Source of the DNA: Vibrio toranzoniae
Lineage (GTDB): Bacteria > Pseudomonadota > Gammaproteobacteria > Enterobacterales > Vibrionaceae
DNA: 64,000 nucleotides
Assembly (NCBI RefSeq): GCF_024347655.1
Contig: NZ_AP025514.1
Coordinates: 1,550,001 to 1,614,000, forward strand
Reading direction: 5' to 3'
Of the stretch, positions 52,574-61,119 are shown one piece after another (the first letter of the stretch is position 1; every line of letters begins with the position of its first letter). Position numbers and translations under genes: made by a program. Under the pieces are notes generated by a model. The model was not told the DNA's origin and did not search any database. It was given only the letters and a program-made list of their open reading frames with translations.

Positions 52574-52975
52574 TTAAACCAAATACTGGTTCGCGTCTAA
52601 CCAATCAAGCGCAACCAGTGCTGCCAATGAGCATACCGCTCTGTCGTTGCCATCAACAAACTTAAGCTCTTCGATTTCGGCATCTGGAGACAGTTCACCT
52701 GTATAATCAGCAAGATAACAAGTCAATTGCACCGATACGCCTTCCGCTTTGCCATCAGCTTGGCCTGTAAAGGTCTCAACGTATTTGATGGAATCAGGTA
52801 TTAAATCAACAGAGATTTCTTCTTTGATTTCACGAACGAGTGCTTGCTCGTCACTTTCTCCAGCTTCACGTTTGCCGCCTGGAAGGTAGAACAATTCCTT
52901 ACCTTTTGATCTCACCATCAACAACTTGCCGTCATTGATGAATATCCAAGCCAGTTTATCTATTACCTTATGCAT
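52574..52975 (-). CDS. Nudix hydrolase
   Basis: The protein of 133 residues has the Nudix box GGKREAGESDEQALVREIKE (continuing EI) with the metal-binding Glu residues (GX5EX7REUXEE). It hydrolyses nucleoside diphosphate-linked compounds; the substrate is unknown. Confidence 0.92.
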   Translation of the reverse strand: MHKVIDKLAWIFINDGKLLMVRSKGKELFYLPGGKREAGESDEQALVREIKEEISVDLIPDSIKYVETFTGQADGKAEGVSVQLTCYLADYTGELSPDAEIEELKFVDGNDRAVCSLAALVALDWLDANQYLV

Positions 52976-53058
52976 GTTGTTAGACCTTACTTCTGTTTTT
53001 AGTTTTCTTTTCGTTTTTTATTTTATCTGGCCGCAGTTAGATTTAGCTACAACGGCTT

Positions 53059-53562
53059 CTACAACAGCTCACTCAAACATTGAATCTGCACGACACTTGA
53101 AGAGCTTGATTTACTAAGCTTCTTGCCACTGGAGTTTAACCAAATAGCTTGCAACCCCACCTCTATTGCAGGAAAGATATCTTTATCTAAGGTGTCTCCG
53201 ACCATAGTGATTTCTTTTAGCTTTACACCGAGTTTAGAAATGATGGCGGGATAAAAACCCGAGTCGTATTTAGATAGGCCAAGGGTAGCTTTGCAAAAAT
53301 AGCCAGATAAATACCGAGTAAGCCCTACTCGTTCAAAAGCTTTGATAATGTCTTGCTCGCTTGAGTCTGCTGCGTTAGTCGCCACATAAAGCTGGTGGGT
53401 TTTCGATAATTCAGAAAGTACTTCCTGAGCGCCCTCGACCATTTGAACTGTCTCCCAATCACACATTTTCCCTTGTGCACCTGGGAAATCGACCATCAGC
53501 GTATTACCCCAGTCGAATAACACTATTTTCGTTAACTCGATTTGCTTTGTTGTCTTGTACAT
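53059..53562 (-). CDS. HAD-superfamily hydrolase
   Basis: The protein of 167 residues has motif I as LFDWGNTLMV (first Asp nucleophile, with Trp-Gly in place of the usual DxD second residue), motif II near YVATNAADSS, and motif III/IV MVGDTLDKDIFPAIEVGLQA. The second Asp of motif I is replaced by Asn (DWGNT), a variant seen in some HAD families. It is a phosphatase-like protein of unknown substrate. Confidence 0.88.
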   Translation of the reverse strand: MYKTTKQIELTKIVLFDWGNTLMVDFPGAQGKMCDWETVQMVEGAQEVLSELSKTHQLYVATNAADSSEQDIIKAFERVGLTRYLSGYFCKATLGLSKYDSGFYPAIISKLGVKLKEITMVGDTLDKDIFPAIEVGLQAIWLNSSGKKLSKSSSSSVVQIQCLSELL

Positions 53563-53595
53563 CTCTTGCCTCCTGCAGCGATGATTTAAGCGGGC

Positions 53596-54096
53596 CTATA
53601 AGAACTTCTCAATCAGAATTTCATCAAAGTACTGGTCGCCAATCTTAGCGTGCTTCTTAGCCGTTCCGACGATTTCAAAGCCTTGCTTGATATAGACCGT
53701 TAGTGCACGCTTGTTGTCTGCTCGTACATACGCGAATAACTTTTCATAGCCCTTGGTTTTGGCCGCTTCGATTGTGTACTCAAACAACTGATTGGCGACA
53801 CCTTGGCCACGGCAATTAGCATCGACATAAGTACCAATAATGCCTACGTGATCAAATGCTTTAGTGTAAGAAGCAAACGGCTCTACGTTTTGGAAACCAA
53901 GTACTTGTGTATTTTGCTCGTTAACCGCAACGCAGAACACACCTCGTTCAGGGAATGATTCGATAAATACCCTTTCTTCATCAATAGAAAAAGTCTGATC
54001 CAAGATCGTATAACGAGCTTCGATAATGATCGGGTTCAACACATCGATAATGCCTCGTGCATCATCTACCGTAACTTCTCTAACGGTTAAGCTCAT
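53596..54096 (-). CDS. GNAT-family acetyltransferase
   Basis: The protein of 166 residues has VGIIGTYVDANCRGQGVANQ (acetyl-CoA loop RGQGVA) and AYVRADNKRALTVYIKQGFE (motif B), close to phosphinothricin-acetyltransferase-like or PA4866-type GNATs. The substrate is unknown. Confidence 0.92.
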   Translation of the reverse strand: MSLTVREVTVDDARGIIDVLNPIIIEARYTILDQTFSIDEERVFIESFPERGVFCVAVNEQNTQVLGFQNVEPFASYTKAFDHVGIIGTYVDANCRGQGVANQLFEYTIEAAKTKGYEKLFAYVRADNKRALTVYIKQGFEIVGTAKKHAKIGDQYFDEILIEKFL

Positions 54097-54177
54097 TGTT
54101 GTCGACCTTATTACTGTTTATTGGTCACTATAACCTAAACATAAAGTGCCACGCATTATGATTCAAAAAAAGGCCCT

Positions 54178-54642
54178 TTATTGATGAACCACTTTGAAGC
54201 GCTCTAATACCAGCATCATATCTTCAGTTGGCGAGATTTTTAGCTCTTCACATTCACGAGAAAAGAAGTTCCAGTGCGCTTCTCTCCACCATTCGAGAGT
54301 TTTATCACCCTCGCCTTCTGCGGCAGCAAACTCAGCGGTCACTTCGTTGTATTTGCACAATGACACTGAGGTTATCTCTACGATACAAATTGGCTTGCCG
54401 TCCCAATCGGTGACGACTTGTAGATGGCCAACCACCGGTCTCGCCTCACCTTCGTGGCTATACCAATATTCAAGGCTACAAGACGCTTGTTTTTCACCTT
54501 TAAGAATCAACTGTGCACACAAGTTGGCGTTGTATTCATCGGCACAGTAATAGTCGGCACTAAAAGAGGTGTATTGCGAAGCCACTTCGGCTGGCAATGT
54601 GCTGAGGTAGCTATCGAGATAAGCTTGGCTTCTTTCTTCCAT
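54178..54642 (-). CDS. ASCH-domain protein
   Basis: The protein of 154 residues resembles ASCH-domain proteins: LCAQLILKGEKQASCSLEYW (the G-x-K-x-x-x-x motif), VVGHLQVVTDWDGKPICIVE and LEWWREAHWNFFSRECEEL. ASCH proteins have a PUA-like fold and may act on RNA or nucleosides. Confidence 0.88.
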   Translation of the reverse strand: MEERSQAYLDSYLSTLPAEVASQYTSFSADYYCADEYNANLCAQLILKGEKQASCSLEYWYSHEGEARPVVGHLQVVTDWDGKPICIVEITSVSLCKYNEVTAEFAAAEGEGDKTLEWWREAHWNFFSRECEELKISPTEDMMLVLERFKVVHQ

Positions 54643-54833
54643 GATCTTTCCAGTTTGAATATAAGGTTCAGTCAGTTAGCCCTCAGTAAGGGAGTAACAG
54701 ACAGTAGTCTTGCAGCAATTGCAAATGCAGAAAAACAAAAAGGACCTAGATTTCTCTAAGCCCTTTAAAGTGATAACGCTTGGTAACTCTATATTTGATA
54801 ATGACACCAAAGATTAGCGAGTTACTCCAACAA

Positions 54834-55094
54834 TTACTTTTCGATGTAGAACGCTTCTACAGTACCTTTAAGAGTAATAAGCATAGGTTGACCACGACGA
54901 TCTAGAGCTTTAGGAGAAGGGATCTTAACCCAACCTTCGCTGATGCAGTATTCTTCAACATCCGTACGATCTTTACCATTTAGACGAATGCCGATTGGGT
55001 ATTCGAAACACTCAGCCACGTGATGTGGGCTGCGTGGGTTGCCTGCAAGATGATCTGGTAAAGCTGGTTTTGAATTAGTATCGCTCATGTTCAT
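54834..55094 (-). CDS. DUF3297 family protein
   Basis: The protein of 86 residues is recognised by PALPDHLAGNPRSPHHV, FEYPIGIRLNGKDRTDVEEY and GRQ-like (RRGQPMLITLKGTVEAFY). Widespread in proteobacteria; function unknown. Met3 (MSDTNSK) is an alternative start. Confidence 0.88.
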   Translation of the reverse strand: MNMSDTNSKPALPDHLAGNPRSPHHVAECFEYPIGIRLNGKDRTDVEEYCISEGWVKIPSPKALDRRGQPMLITLKGTVEAFYIEK

Positions 55095-55346
55095 TACCTG
55101 TATGTGCGTAAATAAAAAAAGTGCGTCATTCTAGTCAATATAAGCTTGTTGCTCAACCACTGCAGTAATAAATCGTATTGATAGCTTATATAACCGTTAG
55201 TTGCCTGATTGAGCAGCAAGATATCGGGTATATTTACACTAGAATTTACAGGTTGATGCATTTCCTGTAGACGAGCGTTGTTCGCATTGTCTAAATACCA
55301 CTTTTTTGTCTGATCGCTTTCTCCATAAGCAACTGAGTTCAATATA

Positions 55347-56489
55347 TTAAAGCGATTGTATTTTCTGTTTCAACTGTATTTTACTGGCTTCTAGCCAATC
55401 GAGGATAACTCGTCGCGCTGCCTCTGTAGGTGGCGCATTACGCTTCCCGCAGATTTGATCGATTTCAAAAGGAAACGACTTGTTAGGGGCTCGGCGCAAA
55501 CCTATGGTTAGCCTTTGTGGTTTAAACATACGAAACGCGACATAGCGATCGCTCATTATTCGGTTATGATATACGCCAATGCAATGTTTTTGCTCCACGC
55601 CCTCTTGCTCAAGATCATAGTAATCGATAATAGGGTGGATATTATCATTGCCTAACAACGGAACCGGATAAGGTATATCCATATCTACAGGGCGATTTCC
55701 CTCTAAACGGTGCAACTGACGCTGCTCTGTCCAACGATCATGAAGCTGTTCAAACATTGCAAATGAGTTCTGGCTAGTGATTGAACGCAGAGGATCATCG
55801 ATGTCTAAATCCTGCCCCAATAATATCGCATCTTGAAACATGGCCATTTTCGACGGTGTATTGAGCCTTCCCTCTTCAACCATTGCGATACCCAGTCGGC
55901 TGCCAGTTAAAAATGGATGAACCTGATCCAACCGCAAGGCAGTGTAACCCACTTTAGAGTAATGCTTGAACTTGAGGACGCGCCTTTGCAGCGGTTCAAG
56001 AATACGTACAATATGGTCAAGCTCATCACCCACATTGTAGTGTAACTCTAACTTATCGATGAACTTAAGCGTTGCTTTACTGCTATCTAACCCCAGTTTT
56101 GCGAGAATTTTCTTTTGCCCTAAACGGCTCAGATCCAATGCACTTTGGTTATCGACGCTGTATTTCATACAGATCAATGCCAAAATAACCGGACGTAATT
56201 CCAACAATTGTGCCGCTTCATACGTATTCGCAGCTAACCACAACATTTGATATTGGTACTCTGGAAAATCGTCTGTGATTTCACGATACCGAGCCGGCAA
56301 CGAATCTAACCAACGACCAGTGACATCAAACTGCTCAATGAGATTTAAACTTAAGCCAATCCCACCATCAAGCGGGCGTCGCTCATCTTTAAGCACATGA
56401 AAACCCATGAGCTTTTGCGACCAGTCACTAATCTCAATGTCGTAATCAAAGCCTAATGTTCGAGTGGGAATGGTGAGGAGTACGGTCAT
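55347..56489 (-). CDS. PcfJ-like protein
   Basis: The protein of 380 residues has a C-terminal domain resembling PcfJ: QEGVEQKHCIGVYHNRIMSD (the HCxGxY motif), YVAFRMFKPQRLTIGLRR and FEIDQICGKRNAPPTEAARR. The N-terminal 230 residues are helical and unknown. PcfJ-like proteins occur on plasmids and chromosomes; their role is unclear. The 250 bases between its end and DUF3297 contain only a doubtful frame. Confidence 0.7.
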   Translation of the reverse strand: MTVLLTIPTRTLGFDYDIEISDWSQKLMGFHVLKDERRPLDGGIGLSLNLIEQFDVTGRWLDSLPARYREITDDFPEYQYQMLWLAANTYEAAQLLELRPVILALICMKYSVDNQSALDLSRLGQKKILAKLGLDSSKATLKFIDKLELHYNVGDELDHIVRILEPLQRRVLKFKHYSKVGYTALRLDQVHPFLTGSRLGIAMVEEGRLNTPSKMAMFQDAILLGQDLDIDDPLRSITSQNSFAMFEQLHDRWTEQRQLHRLEGNRPVDMDIPYPVPLLGNDNIHPIIDYYDLEQEGVEQKHCIGVYHNRIMSDRYVAFRMFKPQRLTIGLRRAPNKSFPFEIDQICGKRNAPPTEAARRVILDWLEASKIQLKQKIQSL

Positions 56490-56760
56490 GGATGTCTCTT
56501 AGTTATTGGCGATTGATCTGTCGAATCACGTAAAGTAACGATATGTGGCTTTAATATGCCTTCTCATGGCTTTGTCGAGCATCGAACTCGCATCACTATA
56601 ACAACCTTTTGTAAATTTCTTATCAATCAAAGCGATATAAATGTGAAAGTGTTTAGAAGATCTTTGCATGATGATTTTCGCCAATATGAGATCCCTTCGA
56701 TATCATTTGCTCAAACAAAAACTATGCTTAGTACATCACTCACAACAATAGGCTTTAATT

Positions 56761-57183
56761 ATGGAATACCGACATATTCTGGTCGCACTTGAGCTAACTG
56801 ACGACACAAAAATCCTCATTGATAAAGCGATCTTCTTCGCAGACAAACTAGAAGCAAGCATTTCATTTGTCTATATCGACGGGACTCACGGAGAAATTTA
56901 CCCAGAACTCGTTGATATTCAGGAAGATAATATTGATTTGCCTTTCAATGAAGATGCGATAACAAAGTTAAGAGTATTCGAAACTTACGCCAATCAGCCA
57001 ATTCAACATATCTTTGTGGGTACAGGGGATTTGAACGATAAGCTCAAAAACACGATTGAAACACACGGGGTAGACCTATTGCTGTGTGGACACCATCATG
57101 ATTTTTGGCACAAAATCATTTCCCATTCAAAGCAGCTTATCGACACTTCTCCGGTCGACATTCTCGTGGTTCCTATGGAATAA
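56761..57183 (+). CDS. Universal stress protein, UspA family
   Basis: The protein of 140 residues starts YRHILVALELTDDTKILIDK and ends LLLCGHHHDFWHKIISHSKQ, LIDTSPVDILVVPM, the classic Usp pattern with a nucleotide-binding-like loop (GHHHDFW). It has His-rich substitution where UspA has GxxG. Upstream of the start, 270 bases hold no recognisable element. Confidence 0.9.
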   Translation: MEYRHILVALELTDDTKILIDKAIFFADKLEASISFVYIDGTHGEIYPELVDIQEDNIDLPFNEDAITKLRVFETYANQPIQHIFVGTGDLNDKLKNTIETHGVDLLLCGHHHDFWHKIISHSKQLIDTSPVDILVVPME

Positions 57184-57280
57184 CTGTTTTGCTCTAAATC
57201 AGACGTCACTGCCAACCTCTATCGGTATTATTGGTTGGCTTATACTGATCTCTTCATGCCTTGCTTTTGACCTAAATCCT

Positions 57281-57314
57281 CTCTGTCTCTGTCTCTGTCT
57301 CTGTCTCTGTCTCT
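57281..57314. repeat. Hexanucleotide tandem repeat (ctctgt)n, about 5.7 copies
   Basis: Pure tandem repeat in the 263-bp gap between the universal stress protein and photolyase genes. It is 130 bp upstream of the photolyase start and not in any supported coding frame. Confidence 0.9.
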
Positions 57315-57446
57315 CAAAAATTATTTGTGATCTTGGCGGCTTGTCAGATCGTAGTCATCTAATAACTAATAAATCACAATAATTTGATTTGCTTATCAGA
57401 CTGATACGTACGATTCACACCATACGTTTATAAACTAGGACGTGTT

Positions 57447-59006
57447 ATGAAATTCAATACTGTGCGCCTCATCTTAGGTGACCAGCTCAACATTGAGCAC
57501 TCTTGGTTTCAGCAAGTTAACGATGATGTCATTTACATAATCGCAGAGCTCAAACAAGAAACCGATTACGTTGATTCTCACATTCAGAAAGTCGTGGCAT
57601 TTTTCTCTGCCATGTCTTACTTCGCCAAAGAACTCGCCCAACAAGGTCATCAGGTAGTGCATTTAACACTGGATGACACGGCGCAATATGAAAATCTAGA
57701 TGGCCTACTTCAACACTATGTACATGAGTTCGATGCCGACAAGTTCGAATACCAGAGGCCAGATGAATATCGTCTGCTTCAGCAAATGGCGAAACTCAAA
57801 CTAGCCAATGTCACCAAAGGGTGTTGCGATACAGAGCACTTCTTGTTTCCGTTTGAGGAGATAGAAACGCAGTTCCCGCAAGATAAACACATCATGATGG
57901 AACACTTCTATCGTCGAATGAGAAAACGTTTCAACATTCTGTTGGAAGATGAAAAACCGGTTGGTGGTAAGTGGAATTACGATGCCAATAACCGTAAAAA
58001 GCTTAAGAAGCAAGACATTGGCAATTTACCACAGCCTTTGATGTTCGCTAACAATATCTCGGACATTTTGAAGCGTATCGAGCGGCATCACGTCAAAACA
58101 ATTGGCGAAGTTGACGCTCAACTCTTATGGCCAGTGAACCGTGCTCAAAGCTTGTCTCTACTCGCCCATTTTTGCCAAGTCTGCTTGCCATTGTTCGGTC
58201 AATTTCAAGATGCAATGACAACAGAACACGATTCAAAGTGGAGTTTGTATCATAGTCGCCTCTCTTTCTCATTGAACAGCAAGCTGCTAAGCCCTCGTGA
58301 AGTAATTGAAGCGGCACTCTCGGCTTATGAAGCCTCTAAAGCTCAAGATAAAGCAAGCATCGATATTGCGCAGGTGGAAGGTTTCGTACGTCAGATACTC
58401 GGTTGGCGTGAATACATTCGTGGCGTGTATTGGGCCAACATGCCCGCTTATGCCAATAAAAACCACTATTCAGCCAACCGACAATTACCTCATTACTTTT
58501 GGGATGGTCAAACCAAAATGAATTGCATGAAGCACGCCATTGGTCAATCTCTAGAGTTTGCTTATGCACATCACATTCAGAGGCTGATGATCACTGGCAA
58601 CTTCTGTTTGATAGCTGGAATATCACCTGACCAAGTCGACAGTTGGTACCTTGGCATTTACGTAGATGCGATTGAATGGGTCGAAATGCCAAATACACGA
58701 GGGATGGCGCTATTTTCTGATGGAGGTATCGTAGGAACTAAGCCCTACGCTGCCAGTGGTTCATACATCAATCGTATGAGTGATTACTGTAAAGGCTGTC
58801 ATTACCAAATAAAAGCGCGCAGTGGTGAAGCCTCTTGTCCGTTCAACAGCTTGTACTGGCGCTTTATGAACCTACATCGTGATGAGTTAAACCGAAACCC
58901 TAGAATGGGCATGCTTTATCGATCTTGGGACAATATGGACGAACAAGACCAACAAGCCATTCTCGACACCGCAGAACAACGACTGATGAACCTGGAGAAC
59001 TTATAA
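57447..59006 (+). CDS. Cryptochrome/photolyase, iron-sulfur (6-4)-type
   Basis: The protein of 519 residues belongs to the FeS-BCP group: N-terminal VRLILGDQLNIEHSWF, FAD-binding region with LGWREYIRGVYWANMP, and C-terminal NRMSDYCKGCHYQIKARSGE, ASCPFNSLYWRFM with the Cys residues that hold a 4Fe-4S cluster. It probably repairs (6-4) photoproducts or senses blue light. GGACG precedes the ATG. It is coupled to the next gene by TAATG. Confidence 0.92.
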   Translation: MKFNTVRLILGDQLNIEHSWFQQVNDDVIYIIAELKQETDYVDSHIQKVVAFFSAMSYFAKELAQQGHQVVHLTLDDTAQYENLDGLLQHYVHEFDADKFEYQRPDEYRLLQQMAKLKLANVTKGCCDTEHFLFPFEEIETQFPQDKHIMMEHFYRRMRKRFNILLEDEKPVGGKWNYDANNRKKLKKQDIGNLPQPLMFANNISDILKRIERHHVKTIGEVDAQLLWPVNRAQSLSLLAHFCQVCLPLFGQFQDAMTTEHDSKWSLYHSRLSFSLNSKLLSPREVIEAALSAYEASKAQDKASIDIAQVEGFVRQILGWREYIRGVYWANMPAYANKNHYSANRQLPHYFWDGQTKMNCMKHAIGQSLEFAYAHHIQRLMITGNFCLIAGISPDQVDSWYLGIYVDAIEWVEMPNTRGMALFSDGGIVGTKPYAASGSYINRMSDYCKGCHYQIKARSGEASCPFNSLYWRFMNLHRDELNRNPRMGMLYRSWDNMDEQDQQAILDTAEQRLMNLENL

Positions 59007-59746
59007 TGGTGGAACAACTCAGACTACAAGTATTGGTTATTGGTGGGAGTGGCGGTATTGGTTCCGCTGTCGTTCAGCGCCTCTTGTCTGAACTGTCTCA
59101 TTTTGATTTTCTTGATGTACATGTAGACGCGACTTACCACTCTCAACGGCCCACTCTTGAAGACAAACGACTTCATTGGCATCAACTCGACGCAACCAAC
59201 GAAACGGAAGTCGCACAACTGAGCGCAAAATTTAATCGACTGGATTGGTTAATCAACTGCGTAGGGATGCTTCACACACCAGACCTTGGGCCAGAAAAGA
59301 ACTTGTCGTCCATTGCACCAGAATTTTTCCTGAAAAATATCTCGGTCAATACGTTACCAAGCCTGTTATTGGCTAAGCATTTCACTCCGATTCTCAAATC
59401 TAGCGACAATCCAAAGTTCGCCGTCGTCTCAGCTAAAGTCGGCAGTATTTCAGATAACAGATTAGGCGGTTGGTACAGCTACCGTTCATCGAAAGCGGCG
59501 TTGAATATGTTCATTAAAACCATGTCGATTGAATGGCGACGGACTATAAAGCAAGGAACAGTCTTAGCACTGCACCCAGGAACAACCGACACATCACTTT
59601 CAAAGCCTTTTCAGGCGAATGTTCCAGAAGGAAAGCTGTTCGAATCGGATTACGTCGCTCATCAACTGGTTAAGATTATTAGCGGTGCAACGCCAAAGAG
59701 CAGTGGCAATTTTTACGCCTACAATGGTGAGCAATTGACGTGGTAG
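59006..59746 (+). CDS. Short-chain dehydrogenase/reductase (CsgA/C-factor-like)
   Basis: The SDR of 246 residues has VIGGSGGIGSAVVQRLLS (nucleotide-binding motif), NCVGML, and catalytic YSYRSSKAALNMFIK (YxxxK). It starts in the photolyase stop codon (TAATG), with GGAG upstream. In Vibrio this SDR often accompanies the photolyase; a joint role in light response is inference. Confidence 0.9.
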   Translation: MVEQLRLQVLVIGGSGGIGSAVVQRLLSELSHFDFLDVHVDATYHSQRPTLEDKRLHWHQLDATNETEVAQLSAKFNRLDWLINCVGMLHTPDLGPEKNLSSIAPEFFLKNISVNTLPSLLLAKHFTPILKSSDNPKFAVVSAKVGSISDNRLGGWYSYRSSKAALNMFIKTMSIEWRRTIKQGTVLALHPGTTDTSLSKPFQANVPEGKLFESDYVAHQLVKIISGATPKSSGNFYAYNGEQLTW

Positions 59747-59761
59747 TGAGTAAAAACAGAA

Positions 59762-59791
59762 AACCCAACAGAGTTGTGACTCTGCTGGGTT
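59762..59791 (+). terminator. Intrinsic terminator after the photolyase-SDR operon
   Basis: Stem aacccaacagag / ctctgctgggtt with one mismatch and a 6-base loop. The following T run is weak. Confidence 0.65.
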
Positions 59792-59901
59792 AATTTGGTT
59801 AAAGCGACTCGTTAACACTCAAGCTATCGTTTCAAAAAAAGAGGCATATCAGCGGTCAAATAACGTCCAACACTGATCAGTATAAGTCTAAATGAGTACG
59901 A

Positions 59902-60786
59902 TTACTCGGACCAATTAAACTTACTCTCATCAACCCCGTCTTTGGCCTCTTTAACACGATCTCTCCGGTGTTGCTCTTCGATTCTCGCTGAGTCAATTTC
60001 TTGCATGATGGCTTCGATATCCGCCAAGTCATCGTTTTCCTTAAACTCACCAGTAAGCTTACTGTCTGGCTTTAGATCACCTTTTTCATATAATGCCCAC
60101 ATTTCCTTAGCGTACTCTGTAGTTGATAACTCTGGCGCAAACTGAGCGTAATAGTCACGGATATTATTAACATCACGAGTCAACATCCACTCTGCATTAT
60201 TATTTGCAGAAGCATCGACGGCTTGCGGCAAATCGATGATCACTGGACCATACTCATCTACAAGAACATTGAACTCAGACAAATCACCATGAATCAGGCC
60301 AACACATAGCATTTTCACCACGTAGCTCATCATCACTTGGTGATCTTCAATCGCTTGTTCAGCGGGCATGACGACATCGTTCAATCGAGGAGCGACATAG
60401 CCATCGTCATCGGTAACCAACTCCATTAGCAACACGCCATCGAAACAACCAAAAGGTTGCGGTACCCTTACGCCCGCTTCTGCCAGTTTATATAAGGCAT
60501 CAACTTCGGCACTTTGCCATACTTTTTCTTGTTGCTCACGACCAAAACCAGACCCTTTTTCCATGGCTCTAGCGCGACGGCTATTACGGACCTTTCGCCC
60601 TTCTCGATAGGCTGTCGCTTTCTTAAAGCTACGTTGGCTTATTTCTTTATAAACCTTGGCACAACGGATCGTATCGCCGCAGCGTACTATGTACACTGAC
60701 GCTTCTTTGCCACTCATGAGTTGGCTTGTCACCTCGTCGACTAAACCATCGTCAACTAAGGGCTGTATTCTTTTAGGTATCTTCAT
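59902..60786 (-). CDS. RIO-type serine/threonine protein kinase (PA4780 family)
   Basis: The kinase of 294 residues has VTSQLMSGKEASVYIVRCGD (ATP-binding), RCAKVYKE (Lys), GLIHGDLSEFNVLV (catalytic HGD loop with Asp) and VIIDLPQAVD (Mg-binding Asp). It is the RIO1-like family found in bacteria. The chosen ATG (MKIPKRIQPLVDD) has AAAGGCGGC just upstream. The substrate is unknown. The 318 bases to the next gene hold no recognisable feature. Confidence 0.9.
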   Translation of the reverse strand: MKIPKRIQPLVDDGLVDEVTSQLMSGKEASVYIVRCGDTIRCAKVYKEISQRSFKKATAYREGRKVRNSRRARAMEKGSGFGREQQEKVWQSAEVDALYKLAEAGVRVPQPFGCFDGVLLMELVTDDDGYVAPRLNDVVMPAEQAIEDHQVMMSYVVKMLCVGLIHGDLSEFNVLVDEYGPVIIDLPQAVDASANNNAEWMLTRDVNNIRDYYAQFAPELSTTEYAKEMWALYEKGDLKPDSKLTGEFKENDDLADIEAIMQEIDSARIEEQHRRDRVKEAKDGVDESKFNWSE

Positions 60787-61119
60787 GCCGCCTTTATACA
60801 TGAGTTATCTGCAGATAGAAATATTAACTGAAGAAATGAAAGATGTGATTATCAGTGAGAAGCTTTCGGCGACACTCGCGCCTCGCTTTAGGGGATGACG
60901 TCAGGGGCGGCTTCTATCCTACTGTTGCATTCGCTCAAATTAGCGAAAAACAGAGTAAAACAACAAACAGTCACATCTTTTTATGAACGAACCCGAATTA
61001 AACAATGCTGACAAAGATATTATGAATAAGCCCAACTTCGTCACTCTCAAGAAGGAATAACCACTAAGTCGGGCACCTAATAACTAAGCCATAACGGTTA
61101 ACTGATCGGTAACTTTTAA

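Noticed and set aside
55094-55342. 82-codon minus-strand frame between DUF3297 and the PcfJ-like gene
   Set aside because: It touches the DUF3297 start, has no recognisable motif or ribosome-binding site, and its composition looks random.
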